NCBI GenBank assembly: GCA_964392325.1
Contig: CAYMPJ010000003.1
Location: forward strand, 1-64,000
Length of the DNA: 64,000 bases
From: CALLPQ01 sp964392325
GTDB taxonomy: Bacteria > Pseudomonadota > Alphaproteobacteria > Caulobacterales > Parvularculaceae
Reading direction: 5' to 3'
Made by a program: the position numbers and the translations under genes. The notes below the pieces were generated by a model. That model did no database searches. It was not told the DNA's origin and worked only from the letters and a program-made list of their open reading frames with translations. This document shows, in pieces, positions 53,966-62,947 of this stretch. Position 1 is the stretch's first letter, and every line of letters starts with the position of its first letter.

Positions 53966-54795
53966 GAACAATTCCAGATAAAATATTTACCAAGCGCAGT
54001 ATCACTATTGGAGGGGATGTTGCAATCACTATTCTCGAGATTTCGCTCCAAGAAGCACAATATAGCGTGAAATGATATAATATAGCGTGGTAATACCAAC
54101 ACATTGCAGCATGTTCATACCGTACTATCGAATATTAGCTTGACCCGGACATACTATAGAGGGAAATATAGACCGGTAATGCCCGTGGTGGGGTGATACA
54201 TTTTTAGCTATACCGCACCGAATTTGAGCCAGATTTAGTCCGAAACTCAAATTTGTTCTGATTGAAAGTAATGCATATCGAAAGACCAGATATCGTTACC
54301 AATTGTGAATAGAAGGTGTTGTTGAAAGCTATAATGTGGTCGCGACATTGAAGTGATCGAGATGATGTTAACGAGATATTGTAATGTTATCGAGATTTAG
54401 TGCGACATGGGTGGGGAGTTTGAGTATTTTGTGGGGTATGCCAGTCCAAATGGACAGGCAGGGTAAGGCAAAGTGTTGCTTCAAAGGCGCGCTTGGCAAA
54501 ATCCGTGTTGCGTTGGTGAGTTTTTAACGATTTCGCCAGAATTGATGTGAGAAAGTTATTATATGATAATTACCAAATAATTGCCGGGTAGTGCCGTAAC
54601 AACCTTGGTTATGACTGTAATTGGTCATGGGTTAATGAGGCGGGGTTACTAAAAAGAGGTTTAATGCGGATAAACAGGTTTAGTCCGGTTAAGTATGATC
54701 CCGGTAATATTGGAAGAATTTTCGCCAAGAGAATTCGGCAAGAGTAATTGAGTAGAGAGAGTAGAAAAAATAGAAGGTTATTAATTGCAGGACTA
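53966..54795. promoter_or_regulatory. Long gene-free gap with direct repeats and repeated GAGAT elements
   Basis: About 830 bases without a convincing gene between divergent DUF3576 and porin genes. The 11-mer AATATAGCGTG occurs at 54059-54069 and 54079-54089, exactly 20 bp apart, about 100 bases before the DUF3576 start, so it is a likely operator. Further on, (T/A)TCGAGAT-type elements recur near 54358, 54369 and 54390 (GTTAACGAGAT, GTTATCGAGAT). The porin promoter should lie in the last 200 bases. No small RNA terminator was recognised. Confidence 0.45.
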
Positions 54796-56148
54796 ATGCG
54801 CAATTCGGGGACAACATATACTCGGTCCAAATGGGGACCTGAAAAAGACGGCATGACATCATGCCAGTCGATAAGTCCTGTTGCCCGGAAACCTTTCGGA
54901 CAGGCAAATGCCATGGCAGGGATGGCGGCCATTGCCGTTTCTGTTTTTGGTGCATTTTTCTCCGTCTCTGCAGCATCTGCACAAGACGGGATAGACCTTG
55001 AGCTAAAAGGCAAGGCAAGTGCCGTTATAGGTATAGATGATACGGGCGATGGTGAAGGCGATGTTGATGCAGAAATCACCCTGAAAGGCTCGCGCATTCT
55101 GGATAACGGAATTGAGCTTGGTGCGGTTGTTGGTGCGCGCTTTGATGAAAATCAACCCAGACAATCATTTTCTGCTGGCCGACAATCGGGTCTTCTGATC
55201 GGCGGGCCTAGAGGTGTTGGGCCTTTGTCTGGTGATGCGTTTGTGCAAGGAGCCTACGGTTATGCCCGCGGTGGGTTTGGTAAGGTAATCGTGGGTCGTG
55301 ACTCAGGTGTTGCCCGTCAATTGGCTGTAACGGCTCCAACCATTTTCCAGTCCGTGAATGTTAATGATTTCCGTACGGATTTATCCGGATTGAATGATAT
55401 CCATACAATCAATGATTTTTCCGGTTACGCAACAAAGATAAGCTATCTTCCACCAGCTAATTTGTTTGGCGGCGTTGTGGGTGGTTTGCAATTAGGGGTT
55501 TCTTATTCTCCAAGGCTTTCCGAATGTGGAGAGGCTTTATGCGCGCCGCAAGATGAGCGCGAATTAATCCCCGAGACTAGCCTCCTTAATGAAAGTTCGC
55601 GCTGGCAAAATGTTTTGGAAGGTGCGTTTTTCTATCAAAAAGGACTCGACTTCGGATCAGATGGCGGAGATGATTTGGTCGTTGGTTTCGGCGCGAGCGT
55701 TGTGACTGCCGAAGAAGATGCAAATGCGGTTGTGAATTTCTTCGATGATTATCAAGCTTATTCCGTTGGCTTAAACTTAGCTTTTCGCGGGCTCACACTT
55801 GGTGGTTCTGTAAAAACAACAAATGCAGGGATTTCTATTCCTGATTCTGACGATGATGATTATTTTGCTTTTGACGCAGGCCTAACATATAAAACTGGCG
55901 ATTGGGGATTTATGTTGGGATACGGACAATCAGAAGCTAATATTATTGGTCCAGCCCCAATATTAACCGATCCGCAAATAACAAGGGATACCCAAACGGC
56001 TCAAGCGGGCATAACTTATTTCTTAGGTCGAGGAATTACAGTTGGTGCTGCTGCGCAATATGTGGAGTCCAAGAAACTTGAAAATGCGCCAATTTCTGGA
56101 CAAGAAGACAGTCTAACAGCGCTTACTGAAATCGGTATTCGTTTCTAG
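54796..56148 (+). CDS. Outer-membrane porin-like beta-barrel
   Basis: A protein of about 450 residues with a signal peptide (AAIAVSVFGAFFSVSAASAQ, cleavage near AQ-DG) and alternating beta-strand segments typical of a trimeric gram-negative porin: DLELKGKASAVIGID, EITLKGSRILDNGIELGAVVGARFD, GYARGGFGKVIVGRDSG and YATKISYLPP. The last residues are TEIGIRF, ending in Phe, the usual outer-membrane insertion signal. A pair of cysteines (CGEALC) could form a loop disulfide. Start is uncertain: ATG 54796 (AGGA just before) or ATG 54853. No second porin in the window. Confidence 0.8.
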   Translation: MRNSGTTYTRSKWGPEKDGMTSCQSISPVARKPFGQANAMAGMAAIAVSVFGAFFSVSAASAQDGIDLELKGKASAVIGIDDTGDGEGDVDAEITLKGSRILDNGIELGAVVGARFDENQPRQSFSAGRQSGLLIGGPRGVGPLSGDAFVQGAYGYARGGFGKVIVGRDSGVARQLAVTAPTIFQSVNVNDFRTDLSGLNDIHTINDFSGYATKISYLPPANLFGGVVGGLQLGVSYSPRLSECGEALCAPQDERELIPETSLLNESSRWQNVLEGAFFYQKGLDFGSDGGDDLVVGFGASVVTAEEDANAVVNFFDDYQAYSVGLNLAFRGLTLGGSVKTTNAGISIPDSDDDDYFAFDAGLTYKTGDWGFMLGYGQSEANIIGPAPILTDPQITRDTQTAQAGITYFLGRGITVGAAAQYVESKKLENAPISGQEDSLTALTEIGIRF

Positions 56149-56290
56149 AGCACTTCATTCTTTAAAAACCTAAAACGTTTGTCGCTGTCCAGATTATTTA
56201 TCAAGGGGTGGTTTGAAACGCTTTTTAAAATTCCCATACTGATCATAAATTTTCTGAACTATATATAGGCACACAATCAACGTAATGTTT

Positions 56291-56740
56291 TTATAAGGAT
56301 TTTTCGTTTTTCTCTTTCAAACGGTTATCGCCGTTCGCTGCGCCGCCTGCTGCTTCGTTGGAGATGGCCTTCATAAATTCCAGAAGACACTTGCGTACCT
56401 CATGATCAGGTATTTTTGAAAAGTACTGATAAAGCTTAACGCTTTCAGCAGCGCTGATATCATCAAATTCGCCACCCGGCTTTTTATCGAGGGTTGCTTT
56501 CGTATTCTCGACATTGTCGTAAAAATACTGGACTTCAACATTTAAGGCATTGGCAATTTCATAAAGACGACTAGCGCCAATCCTGTTTGCCCCTTTTTCA
56601 TATTTTTGGATTTGCTGGAATGTAACACCCAGCTGATGTCCCAATTCGTTTTGACTAAGGCCAAGCATTTGTCTGCGCAACCTAACGCGCAAACCAACAT
56701 GGGCATCAATCGGGTGTACTCTTTTTGAGACATCTTCCAT
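56291..56740 (-). CDS. XRE/Cro-like regulator next to lnt
   Basis: A 149-residue HTH regulator: HPIDAHVGLRVRLRRQMLGLSQNELGHQLGVTFQQIQKYEKGANRIGASRLYEIANAL (about residues 9-65), then VQYFYDNV and a charged tail. It is the paralogue of the regulator at 5913 and belongs to the XRE protein found beside lnt and metK in many alphaproteobacteria. ATG 56740 is chosen; a GTG 27 bases upstream is alternative. Targets unknown. It runs away from lnt's start with about 270 bases upstream that hold repeated TGCAAAATC. Confidence 0.87.
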   Translation of the reverse strand: MEDVSKRVHPIDAHVGLRVRLRRQMLGLSQNELGHQLGVTFQQIQKYEKGANRIGASRLYEIANALNVEVQYFYDNVENTKATLDKKPGGEFDDISAAESVKLYQYFSKIPDHEVRKCLLEFMKAISNEAAGGAANGDNRLKEKNEKSL

Positions 56741-56840
56741 AGAATTCTTTTCTGCCCGGTTACACAAACTCTTATCACTGACTGTCAGCTAGTTTTCTTT
56801 AGCCCGAAACAGCCTTTACATATAATCCGGCGGATATGCT

Positions 56841-56887
56841 TGCAAAATCATTGGGCGATTTATCGCATTTGCAACACATGCAAAATC
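56841..56887. promoter_or_regulatory. Repeated TGCAAAATC elements upstream of the lnt-linked XRE gene
   Basis: TGCAAAATC occurs at 56841-56849 and 56879-56887 with a TTGCAA between (56869-56874); GATGCGA or AATGCGA recurs at 56892, 56916 and 56943. This lies about 100-150 bases upstream of the XRE start and is a plausible autoregulatory site. Confidence 0.38.
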
Positions 56888-57007
56888 GGGTGATGCGAGC
56901 CGGAAATTACCTATAATGCGACTATACGCGTAAATTTGTGTTGATGCGAATCTATGGGGTAGAAAAATATCGCGAGCGAACAAGCATCCGGTTTTGTGGG
57001 GTGGAGA

Positions 57008-58633
57008 TTAATCCCGTTGATTTTTTCTCGAGACCCATAAATACGCGAAAACGACAGCCAGCATCATCCCATAAAGCCAATCGCCTAAAAGGTTATAGAG
57101 TGTATTGGCTTTGGCCGGCGGCAAAAATGTTTCTAGGACCCCTTGTTCATAAAGCGGTATTTTGTCAATCACTCTTCCGTTCGCATCAATGACAGCAGAA
57201 ATTCCTGTATTTGCCGAGCGCAGCATTGGCAGGCCAGTTTCGATAGAGCGAAGGCGCGCTTGATCAAGATGTTGCTTTGGGCCCGCCCCGTCACCGAACC
57301 AGGCATCATTGGTTACGGTCATGAGCCACTCTGGCCGTTGACCTTTCGGGTATAGCTTTCCGGGAAAAATGGCTTCGTAACAAATTAGCGGTGCAAAGGG
57401 CGCAGGACCAAAGTCCAAAACTTGCGGACCAGTCCCAGCTGTGAAGCCATCTTCCACGGGCATAATTTTGGCAAGGCCAATGGCGCGTAAAAGGCCCTTA
57501 AGGGGCAAATATTCCCCAAAAGGAACAAGATGATGTTTATCATAATAGCGCGATACTTGCCTGTCAGCATTGTTGTCTTCAAGGATCGCTAACGTATTGA
57601 AGAAGCGGTTTCTACCGCTCTCATCGCGTTGCTGACGCAAGGACCCACTCAGAATAATTGTATCGGGTGCGATTGACTGTTTTATAGCATTGAGAACATG
57701 AGGCTGATCCCCAATCCATGCCACAGCATTTTCCGGCCAAATCATATAGTCAGAAGGGCGTGTGTGATCGCGGCCAGCGTTGGAACTTGCAGATAATTTT
57801 AGAAGTTTTTCAAAATTTTGCGACGCAAGAGCTGGATTAATTTTATCCTTTTGTCGAATGTTGGGTTGAACAATGCTGACCTTCACATCATCGCGCAGGG
57901 CGGTGGGAGTGAGAGACATTAGCAAAAAACCGGATGCATAAAGCAAAACCAGTCCGGCAATAGTCAGCGGCCAGCCAAATATCATAGATTTGTTGATGCG
58001 ACTTACAGCAAATAATGAGAGCAAAAGGATCAGAAACCCAAGTCCGTATACCCCATAAATTGATGCTGTTTGTGCACCGGCAATCCATCCGGCCAGTGCT
58101 TGCCCGGTATTGTTCCAGGGAAGGCCAGTTAAAATATGACCGCGTGCATACTCAAAAACCGAGAGGAGACTGGCAAAAAGAAGAGCGTGTCTAAAAATTG
58201 GAGAAGGGACGCGGTGGTTTTCCCATTTTTTGATAAACCAGACATAGACGAGCGAGGGAAGAGCAAAAAATAATCCTAAAAAGGCACAAAATGCAGGTAT
58301 TGCGATGGGAAGCATCCAGATAAATTGTTCGCCGCGCGTGAGAAAAGCAAAGCCCATCCAGTAAAGCCCGGTCAGGAAATAACCAAACCCGAAGGCCCAC
58401 CCTGTAAGAAAGGCCCGCCTCAACGGATGCGGCGCCCCTTCGCTACCAAACGATGTTAGCATCAAGAAAAGACCGCAATAGCCAATGATTAAAAGCGGTA
58501 AGAGATAATAGGGTGCCATCGCAAGGGTTGCAAAAATACCCCCTAAGAAAGCAACCAGATATCGTCGCCATCCCGATAGGGTCGAGATTTGCTCAATCGG
58601 TTTGATAAGGAATTGATTGATATGATTGGTCAT
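57008..58633 (-). CDS. lnt: Apolipoprotein N-acyltransferase
   Basis: A 541-residue inner-membrane enzyme that adds the third acyl chain to lipoproteins. Six or more N-terminal membrane helices precede the periplasmic nitrilase-like domain. The catalytic triad is visible: Glu in MIWPENAVAW, Lys in YDKHHLVPFGEYLP and Cys in PLICYEAIFP. A final membrane helix (LLGDWLYGMMLAVVFAYLWV) follows. It lies at the 3' end of the miaB-phoH-ybeY-corC-lnt cluster, 40 bases after corC. Confidence 0.96.
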   Translation of the reverse strand: MTNHINQFLIKPIEQISTLSGWRRYLVAFLGGIFATLAMAPYYLLPLLIIGYCGLFLMLTSFGSEGAPHPLRRAFLTGWAFGFGYFLTGLYWMGFAFLTRGEQFIWMLPIAIPAFCAFLGLFFALPSLVYVWFIKKWENHRVPSPIFRHALLFASLLSVFEYARGHILTGLPWNNTGQALAGWIAGAQTASIYGVYGLGFLILLLSLFAVSRINKSMIFGWPLTIAGLVLLYASGFLLMSLTPTALRDDVKVSIVQPNIRQKDKINPALASQNFEKLLKLSASSNAGRDHTRPSDYMIWPENAVAWIGDQPHVLNAIKQSIAPDTIILSGSLRQQRDESGRNRFFNTLAILEDNNADRQVSRYYDKHHLVPFGEYLPLKGLLRAIGLAKIMPVEDGFTAGTGPQVLDFGPAPFAPLICYEAIFPGKLYPKGQRPEWLMTVTNDAWFGDGAGPKQHLDQARLRSIETGLPMLRSANTGISAVIDANGRVIDKIPLYEQGVLETFLPPAKANTLYNLLGDWLYGMMLAVVFAYLWVSRKNQRD

Positions 58634-58673
58634 TACCAGTATCGAGATCTACTTAATGAAAAAGCACCGCCAG

Positions 58674-59741
58674 TTACGCAGAAATGCTATTGCTATCATC
58701 AGCGTTTGAAACAGGGCGTATACGTAGTTTTCTAATCTTGCGTGCATCTGCATCTAAAATTTCAAACTCTAACCCGGCAGAGTGTGCAATAATTTCGCCG
58801 CGAAGGGGCACCCGCCCAGCGAGGGCAAAAATTAAGCCGCCAAGGGTTTCCACGTCCTCTTCATCATCACGTAGCGAAGCACCGGTAATTGCTTCTAATT
58901 CTTCAAGTTCAATACGTGCATCAGCATCCCACCCACCGCTGGTATGTTCTGCAATCATCGGAAATTCATCTTCGTCATGTTCATCATGAATCTCACCGAC
59001 GATTTCTTCGATAATATCTTCAATCGTAACAAGGCCATCTGTGCCGCCATATTCATCGATAACAACCGCCATATGGATCCGCGAAGCTTGCATCCTCAAG
59101 AATAGATCAACAACGCGCATGGAGGGGGGTACATAAAGAATTTTACGAACAATGTTTTTAAGCACGGGCCTGTTATCAGCTTTAACAGCCGGTCGGGTCG
59201 CCGGATCGTCAAGGCCAAGCCCGTTTTCTGCCAAAATGCCAATCAAATCCTTGATGTGGACCATGCCAACAGGGTCGTCGAGATCATTGCGATAAACGGG
59301 CATTCTGGAGTGACCGGCATCAGAAAATAGCTGAATCAGATCGGGCATGGATGTCTCTATTTCTACTGCAGCTATATCGGCGCGCGGTAGCATTACATCG
59401 AAAACACGTTTTTCATCAAAGGCGATCACGCGCTCAATCATATCGCGCCGGGTCCGCGGGGCATTGGCGAGCGCATTCGCTTGGGTTTCCAGAGATTCAG
59501 ACTCTGTATCGGGGCCAGGTGCACCAACCATGGAACGAATACGCGTCAGAAGACCGCCCTTGGTGACGCTATCGTTTAAAGCCCCGCGAGAGGTCCCGTT
59601 TGAGGTCTCATCCAAAGATTGATCGATAGAGGGATCTGCATCCCTGCCCAAGTCTTCAGAACTGCCTTTTGGATGTCCATTTTGCAATGTATCCAATCCA
59701 TTGGTCGTATCCAAATCATTCGTCGGGGCAGAATCGCCCAT
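58674..59741 (-). CDS. corC: CorC/HlyC-family CBS-domain protein
   Basis: A 355-residue soluble protein without the DUF21 membrane domain. The N-terminal 90 residues are low-complexity and charged; then RDMIERVIAFDEKRVFDVMLPRADIAAVE, a CBS pair (FSDAGHSRMPVYRNDLDDPVGMVHIKDL; MQASRIHMAVVIDEYGGTDGLVTIEDIIEEIVGEIHDEHD) and a C-terminal CorC_HlyC domain (GGWDADARIELEELEAIT, TLGGLIFALAGRVP). This is the YbeX/CorC form linked to ribosome and Mg2+ homeostasis in enterobacteria. ATG lies eight bases after AAGGAG; it follows ybeY by 48 bases. Confidence 0.93.
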   Translation of the reverse strand: MGDSAPTNDLDTTNGLDTLQNGHPKGSSEDLGRDADPSIDQSLDETSNGTSRGALNDSVTKGGLLTRIRSMVGAPGPDTESESLETQANALANAPRTRRDMIERVIAFDEKRVFDVMLPRADIAAVEIETSMPDLIQLFSDAGHSRMPVYRNDLDDPVGMVHIKDLIGILAENGLGLDDPATRPAVKADNRPVLKNIVRKILYVPPSMRVVDLFLRMQASRIHMAVVIDEYGGTDGLVTIEDIIEEIVGEIHDEHDEDEFPMIAEHTSGGWDADARIELEELEAITGASLRDDEEDVETLGGLIFALAGRVPLRGEIIAHSAGLEFEILDADARKIRKLRIRPVSNADDSNSISA

Positions 59742-59789
59742 TTAGGTATCTCCTTTTCCATATCGAGAAGAGCGCTGTTTGGCTTAACT

Positions 59790-60251
59790 TCAATAGGGAT
59801 TATCAATCTTCATTTGCGCCAGGATTTGCACTTCCAGTGCCTCCATCCTTAGCGCATCATCATCTTCAATATGATCATAATCGATTAAATGTAAAAGACC
59901 ATGAACAATTAAATGTGCAATATGATTTGGCAGGGGAATATTTTTTTCCCGTGCCTCTTCCAAACATGTCTCATAGCCAAGGGCAATGTCACCAAGGTGC
60001 CCATTAGCCCGTTCTCCGGGAAATGATAATACATTTGTGGGATTGTCACGACCTCGAAAATCCCGGTTTAGATTGTGGATATGGGCATCATTGGTAAGCA
60101 AAAGCGCTGTCTCACCCCGGCAGCTATCATCATGGGCGACGACCGCATCAAAACAGCTTTGTCCAAGTTCTGTCAGGGGGGCGAGACTTTTCTCTGGTGT
60201 TATATCGAGCCAGGGATCATGGTCGCATATAATCTCGATTGGCATACTCAT
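59790..60251 (-). CDS. ybeY: Endoribonuclease YbeY
   Basis: A 153-residue metal-dependent RNase that matures 16S rRNA 3' end and degrades defective ribosomes. The zinc motif is HLIVHGLLHLIDYDH (H-x3-H-x5-H) in HGLLHLIDYDH; the usual Gly before YDH is Asp here. Also DAHIHNLNRDFRGRDNPTNVLSFP, the signature N-terminal strand. Its ATG overlaps the phoH stop (TAATG). Confidence 0.95.
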   Translation of the reverse strand: MSMPIEIICDHDPWLDITPEKSLAPLTELGQSCFDAVVAHDDSCRGETALLLTNDAHIHNLNRDFRGRDNPTNVLSFPGERANGHLGDIALGYETCLEEAREKNIPLPNHIAHLIVHGLLHLIDYDHIEDDDALRMEALEVQILAQMKIDNPY

Positions 60252-61315
60252 TACTCTTTTGGAGCAGTTGGTTTAGAGGGAGGTGCTTTTTGTTTTTGGT
60301 CGCGCCGGTCATAGGCCCGAATGATACGGGCGACCATTGGATGGCGCACCACATCTTTAGCCACAAATTTTGTGTGACCAACGCCCTTTACATTACCAAG
60401 TATCGAGAGTGCATCGTTGAGACCTGAGGTTTCATGGGCGGGTAAGTCACTTTGTCCCGGATCACCGGTCACGACCATGCTTGCACCTTCTCCAAGACGG
60501 GTAAGGAACATTTTCATTTGAGTTGCGGTCGCGTTTTGACCTTCGTCAAGAATAACGGCAGCTCTGGCAAAAGTGCGCCCGCGCATAAAGCCGAGCGGCG
60601 CGATTTCTATATCACCTGCCGCTAATCGTCGCTCAACAAAGTCCGTATCCATCATATCATAGAGTGCATCATAGAGTGGGCGCAAATAAGGATCGACTTT
60701 ATCCTTCATATCTCCGGGCAGGAAACCAATGCGCTCCCCTGCTTCTATGGCAGGACGGGTTAAAACGAGGCGTTCCACACTGCCAGATAGTAATAAATGA
60801 ACCGCATGGGCCATGGCCAGATAGGTTTTCCCGGTACCAGCAGGCCCGGTTCCAAAAACAAGATCATTTTCCTGAAGGGCCGCGAGGTAGTGCGCTTGAT
60901 TGTCTGTGCGCGGACTAATAATACGCTTGGGCGTTTTTATGGTATAGGCTTGCCGGTTAGCCAAAATCTCGCTGCCGGGTTGCGCAAGGCGTGCTGCTGC
61001 GCGCACATCTCCAACACTCACAGGCTCTCCTTTTTCAAGTTGGTCGTAAAGTGATTGCAAGGCCTTGCTCGCGCTTGTGCGCGCTGATTTCAGGCCGGTT
61101 ATAGCCAGTCGATTGCCGCGCGGGTCGATACGGACATTGAGTGCTTTTTCGATTAAAGTAAGGTTGGAATCATGTGCGCCAACAAGGGCTGCAACCAAAT
61201 GATTGTCGGCAAAATCGAGATATTGCGTGCCCCCTTTTTTGGTCGGGCGGGGGGAGCTGGTATTTTGGCCTTCTTCACGTTGCCAGGCTTTTTCAGCGCT
61301 GAAGTTTTTGTCCAA
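60251..61315 (-). CDS. phoH: PhoH-like ATPase
   Basis: A 354-residue PhoH/YbeZ. The N-terminal KH-like region (LVAALVGAHDSNLTLIEKALNVRIDPRGNRL) precedes the ATPase with Walker A FGTGPAGTGKTYLAMAHAV, RLVLTRPAIEAGERIGFLPGD and Walker B AAVILDEGQNATATQMKMFLTRLG. It is thought to act with YbeY in RNA metabolism; the two genes overlap by one base. The only possible start is TTG 61315, nine bases after AAAGG; an in-frame stop lies five codons upstream. Confidence 0.94.
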   Translation of the reverse strand: MDKNFSAEKAWQREEGQNTSSPRPTKKGGTQYLDFADNHLVAALVGAHDSNLTLIEKALNVRIDPRGNRLAITGLKSARTSASKALQSLYDQLEKGEPVSVGDVRAAARLAQPGSEILANRQAYTIKTPKRIISPRTDNQAHYLAALQENDLVFGTGPAGTGKTYLAMAHAVHLLLSGSVERLVLTRPAIEAGERIGFLPGDMKDKVDPYLRPLYDALYDMMDTDFVERRLAAGDIEIAPLGFMRGRTFARAAVILDEGQNATATQMKMFLTRLGEGASMVVTGDPGQSDLPAHETSGLNDALSILGNVKGVGHTKFVAKDVVRHPMVARIIRAYDRRDQKQKAPPSKPTAPKE

Positions 61316-61342
61316 AGGTGATAGCCTTTATTCTAGTTTGGT

Positions 61343-62818
61343 TTATGAGCCGGTATCAGACAGTTTACCAGAAAGTGCATTCGGGGTAACCCCTGTGATG
61401 GTAACGGATTGGATCGTTCCAATCATCGATTGTGGCGCAACAACATGAACACTTTGCAAATAAGGTGAACGGCCAATAATTTGACCCTCATGACGTCCGG
61501 GCTTTTCAAAGAGAATATCCATGGTTTTGCCCTCTTGCGACCGATTGAAATCCTGTTTCTGTTCCTCGAGTAATGCTTGAAGGCGCGCCAATCGTTCGAC
61601 CTTTATATTTTCTGCGACCTGACCGGGCATTGCGGCGCCCGGTGTGCCGGGGCGGCGGGAATATTTGAACGAAAATGCGGAGGCATACCCAATCTCGGCG
61701 ACCAGTTCCATCGTGTCTTCAAAATCCTTATCACTCTCGCCGGGAAAGCCAACGATAAAGTCCCCCGAGAGGGCGATATCAGGGCGGGCGGCGCGAATAC
61801 GGGCGATAAGGTTGCGATAATGATCTCCGGTATGGCCGCGATTCATCGCTTTAAGGATATTGTCGGACCCTGCCTGCACCGGTAAGTGCAGGTAGGGCAT
61901 TAATTTTGGTTCATTAGCCAGAGCGTCGAGAAGGTCCTCATCCATGTCTCGCGGGTGGGAGGTGGTAAAGCGGATGCGTTCAATACCCCCGACTTTTGCT
62001 AGGTGTCGGCACAAGCTTCCAAGGCCCCAAGTGCCTTTTTTGTCATGGTTTGTTTCGGTATCGATATGACTAACATCGTGATGGCCTTTTGGGGGCTCGC
62101 TATGCCATGCATTAACATTTTGCCCCAATAAAGTCACCTCACGCACGCCCGCAGCGGCGAGGGCGCGCACTTCAGCTGTGATCTGATCGATACCCCGTGA
62201 AATCTCGGCGCCCCTCGTATAGGGCACAACACAAAAGGTGCAGAATTTATCACACCCTTCCTGAATTGTGATAAAAGCGCTCGGTCCGTCGGTTTTCGGG
62301 TCATGGACGCGTTCAGCGGCTAGCCGGTCAAATTTCTCTTCGACAGCAAAATCGGTTTCCAGCACCTCGTCATTTTCACGGGCGCTTCGGGCCAGCATTT
62401 CGGGGAGCCGGTGATAGGCTTGTGGCCCGAAAACCAAATCCACGATTGGGGCCCTTGTGCGAATCTCGGCCCCTTCGGCCTGAGCAACACACCCCGCCAC
62501 GGCAATTTTCATATCATTACCGCTCGCGGTGCGCTCATTTTTAAATTTCTTCAGGCGACCGAGATCTGAATAGACCTTTTCGGCGGCTTTTTCGCGTATG
62601 TGGCATGTATTGAGGATTACGAGATCCGCGCCCTCTGGTTGGTCAACCGTTTCAAAGCCTAGCGGTTTTAGCAGGCCGAGCATCCGCTCAGAATCATAGA
62701 CATTCATCTGGCAGCCATAGGTTTTAACAAAAACCGATTTTGTCGGTTTTGCAGGCTGGGCTTTCTCAGCTGTTGAGAGATCGATAATGTCGTGGTCTTG
62801 AGAAGCGGGCTTGCTCAT
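61343..62818 (-). CDS. miaB: tRNA-2-methylthio-N6-isopentenyladenosine synthase MiaB
   Basis: A 491-residue radical-SAM methylthiotransferase that modifies A37 of tRNA. The N-terminal MTTase domain has three cluster cysteines (KTYGCQMNVYDSERM, NTCHIREKA, AGCVAQ). The radical-SAM motif is EGCDKFCTFCVVPYTRG (C-x3-C-x2-C), then EVTLLGQNVNAW and MPYLHLPVQAGSDNILKAMNRGHT. The TRAM domain lies near the C-terminus. A 25-residue N-terminal extension before FVKTYGC is longer than usual but has its own ATG. It is the first gene of the miaB-phoH-ybeY-corC-lnt operon. Confidence 0.97.
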   Translation of the reverse strand: MSKPASQDHDIIDLSTAEKAQPAKPTKSVFVKTYGCQMNVYDSERMLGLLKPLGFETVDQPEGADLVILNTCHIREKAAEKVYSDLGRLKKFKNERTASGNDMKIAVAGCVAQAEGAEIRTRAPIVDLVFGPQAYHRLPEMLARSARENDEVLETDFAVEEKFDRLAAERVHDPKTDGPSAFITIQEGCDKFCTFCVVPYTRGAEISRGIDQITAEVRALAAAGVREVTLLGQNVNAWHSEPPKGHHDVSHIDTETNHDKKGTWGLGSLCRHLAKVGGIERIRFTTSHPRDMDEDLLDALANEPKLMPYLHLPVQAGSDNILKAMNRGHTGDHYRNLIARIRAARPDIALSGDFIVGFPGESDKDFEDTMELVAEIGYASAFSFKYSRRPGTPGAAMPGQVAENIKVERLARLQALLEEQKQDFNRSQEGKTMDILFEKPGRHEGQIIGRSPYLQSVHVVAPQSMIGTIQSVTITGVTPNALSGKLSDTGS

Positions 62819-62887
62819 GATGAACCTTAAATGGGGTATAGTTTTCCGGTCTTAAAATCCGGACAAAAGGTTCATTATCTCAACAGG

Positions 62888-62931
62888 GCAAAAAATGCAA
62901 AACCGGGATGAGTCATAATAAACCAGCCCGG
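62888..62931 (-). terminator. Possible terminator after the hybrid kinase
   Basis: On the minus strand, stem CCGGG/CCCGG (62931-62927 and 62907-62903) with a 19-base loop, then TTTTGCATTTTTTG. The loop is long, so this is a weak terminator call. Confidence 0.4.
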
Positions 62932-62947
62932 ATACGCTCTAGCAGGG

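Noticed and set aside
54609..55097. Minus-strand 162-codon frame opposite the porin start
   Set aside because: Opposite the porin signal peptide and no family features; judged a shadow.
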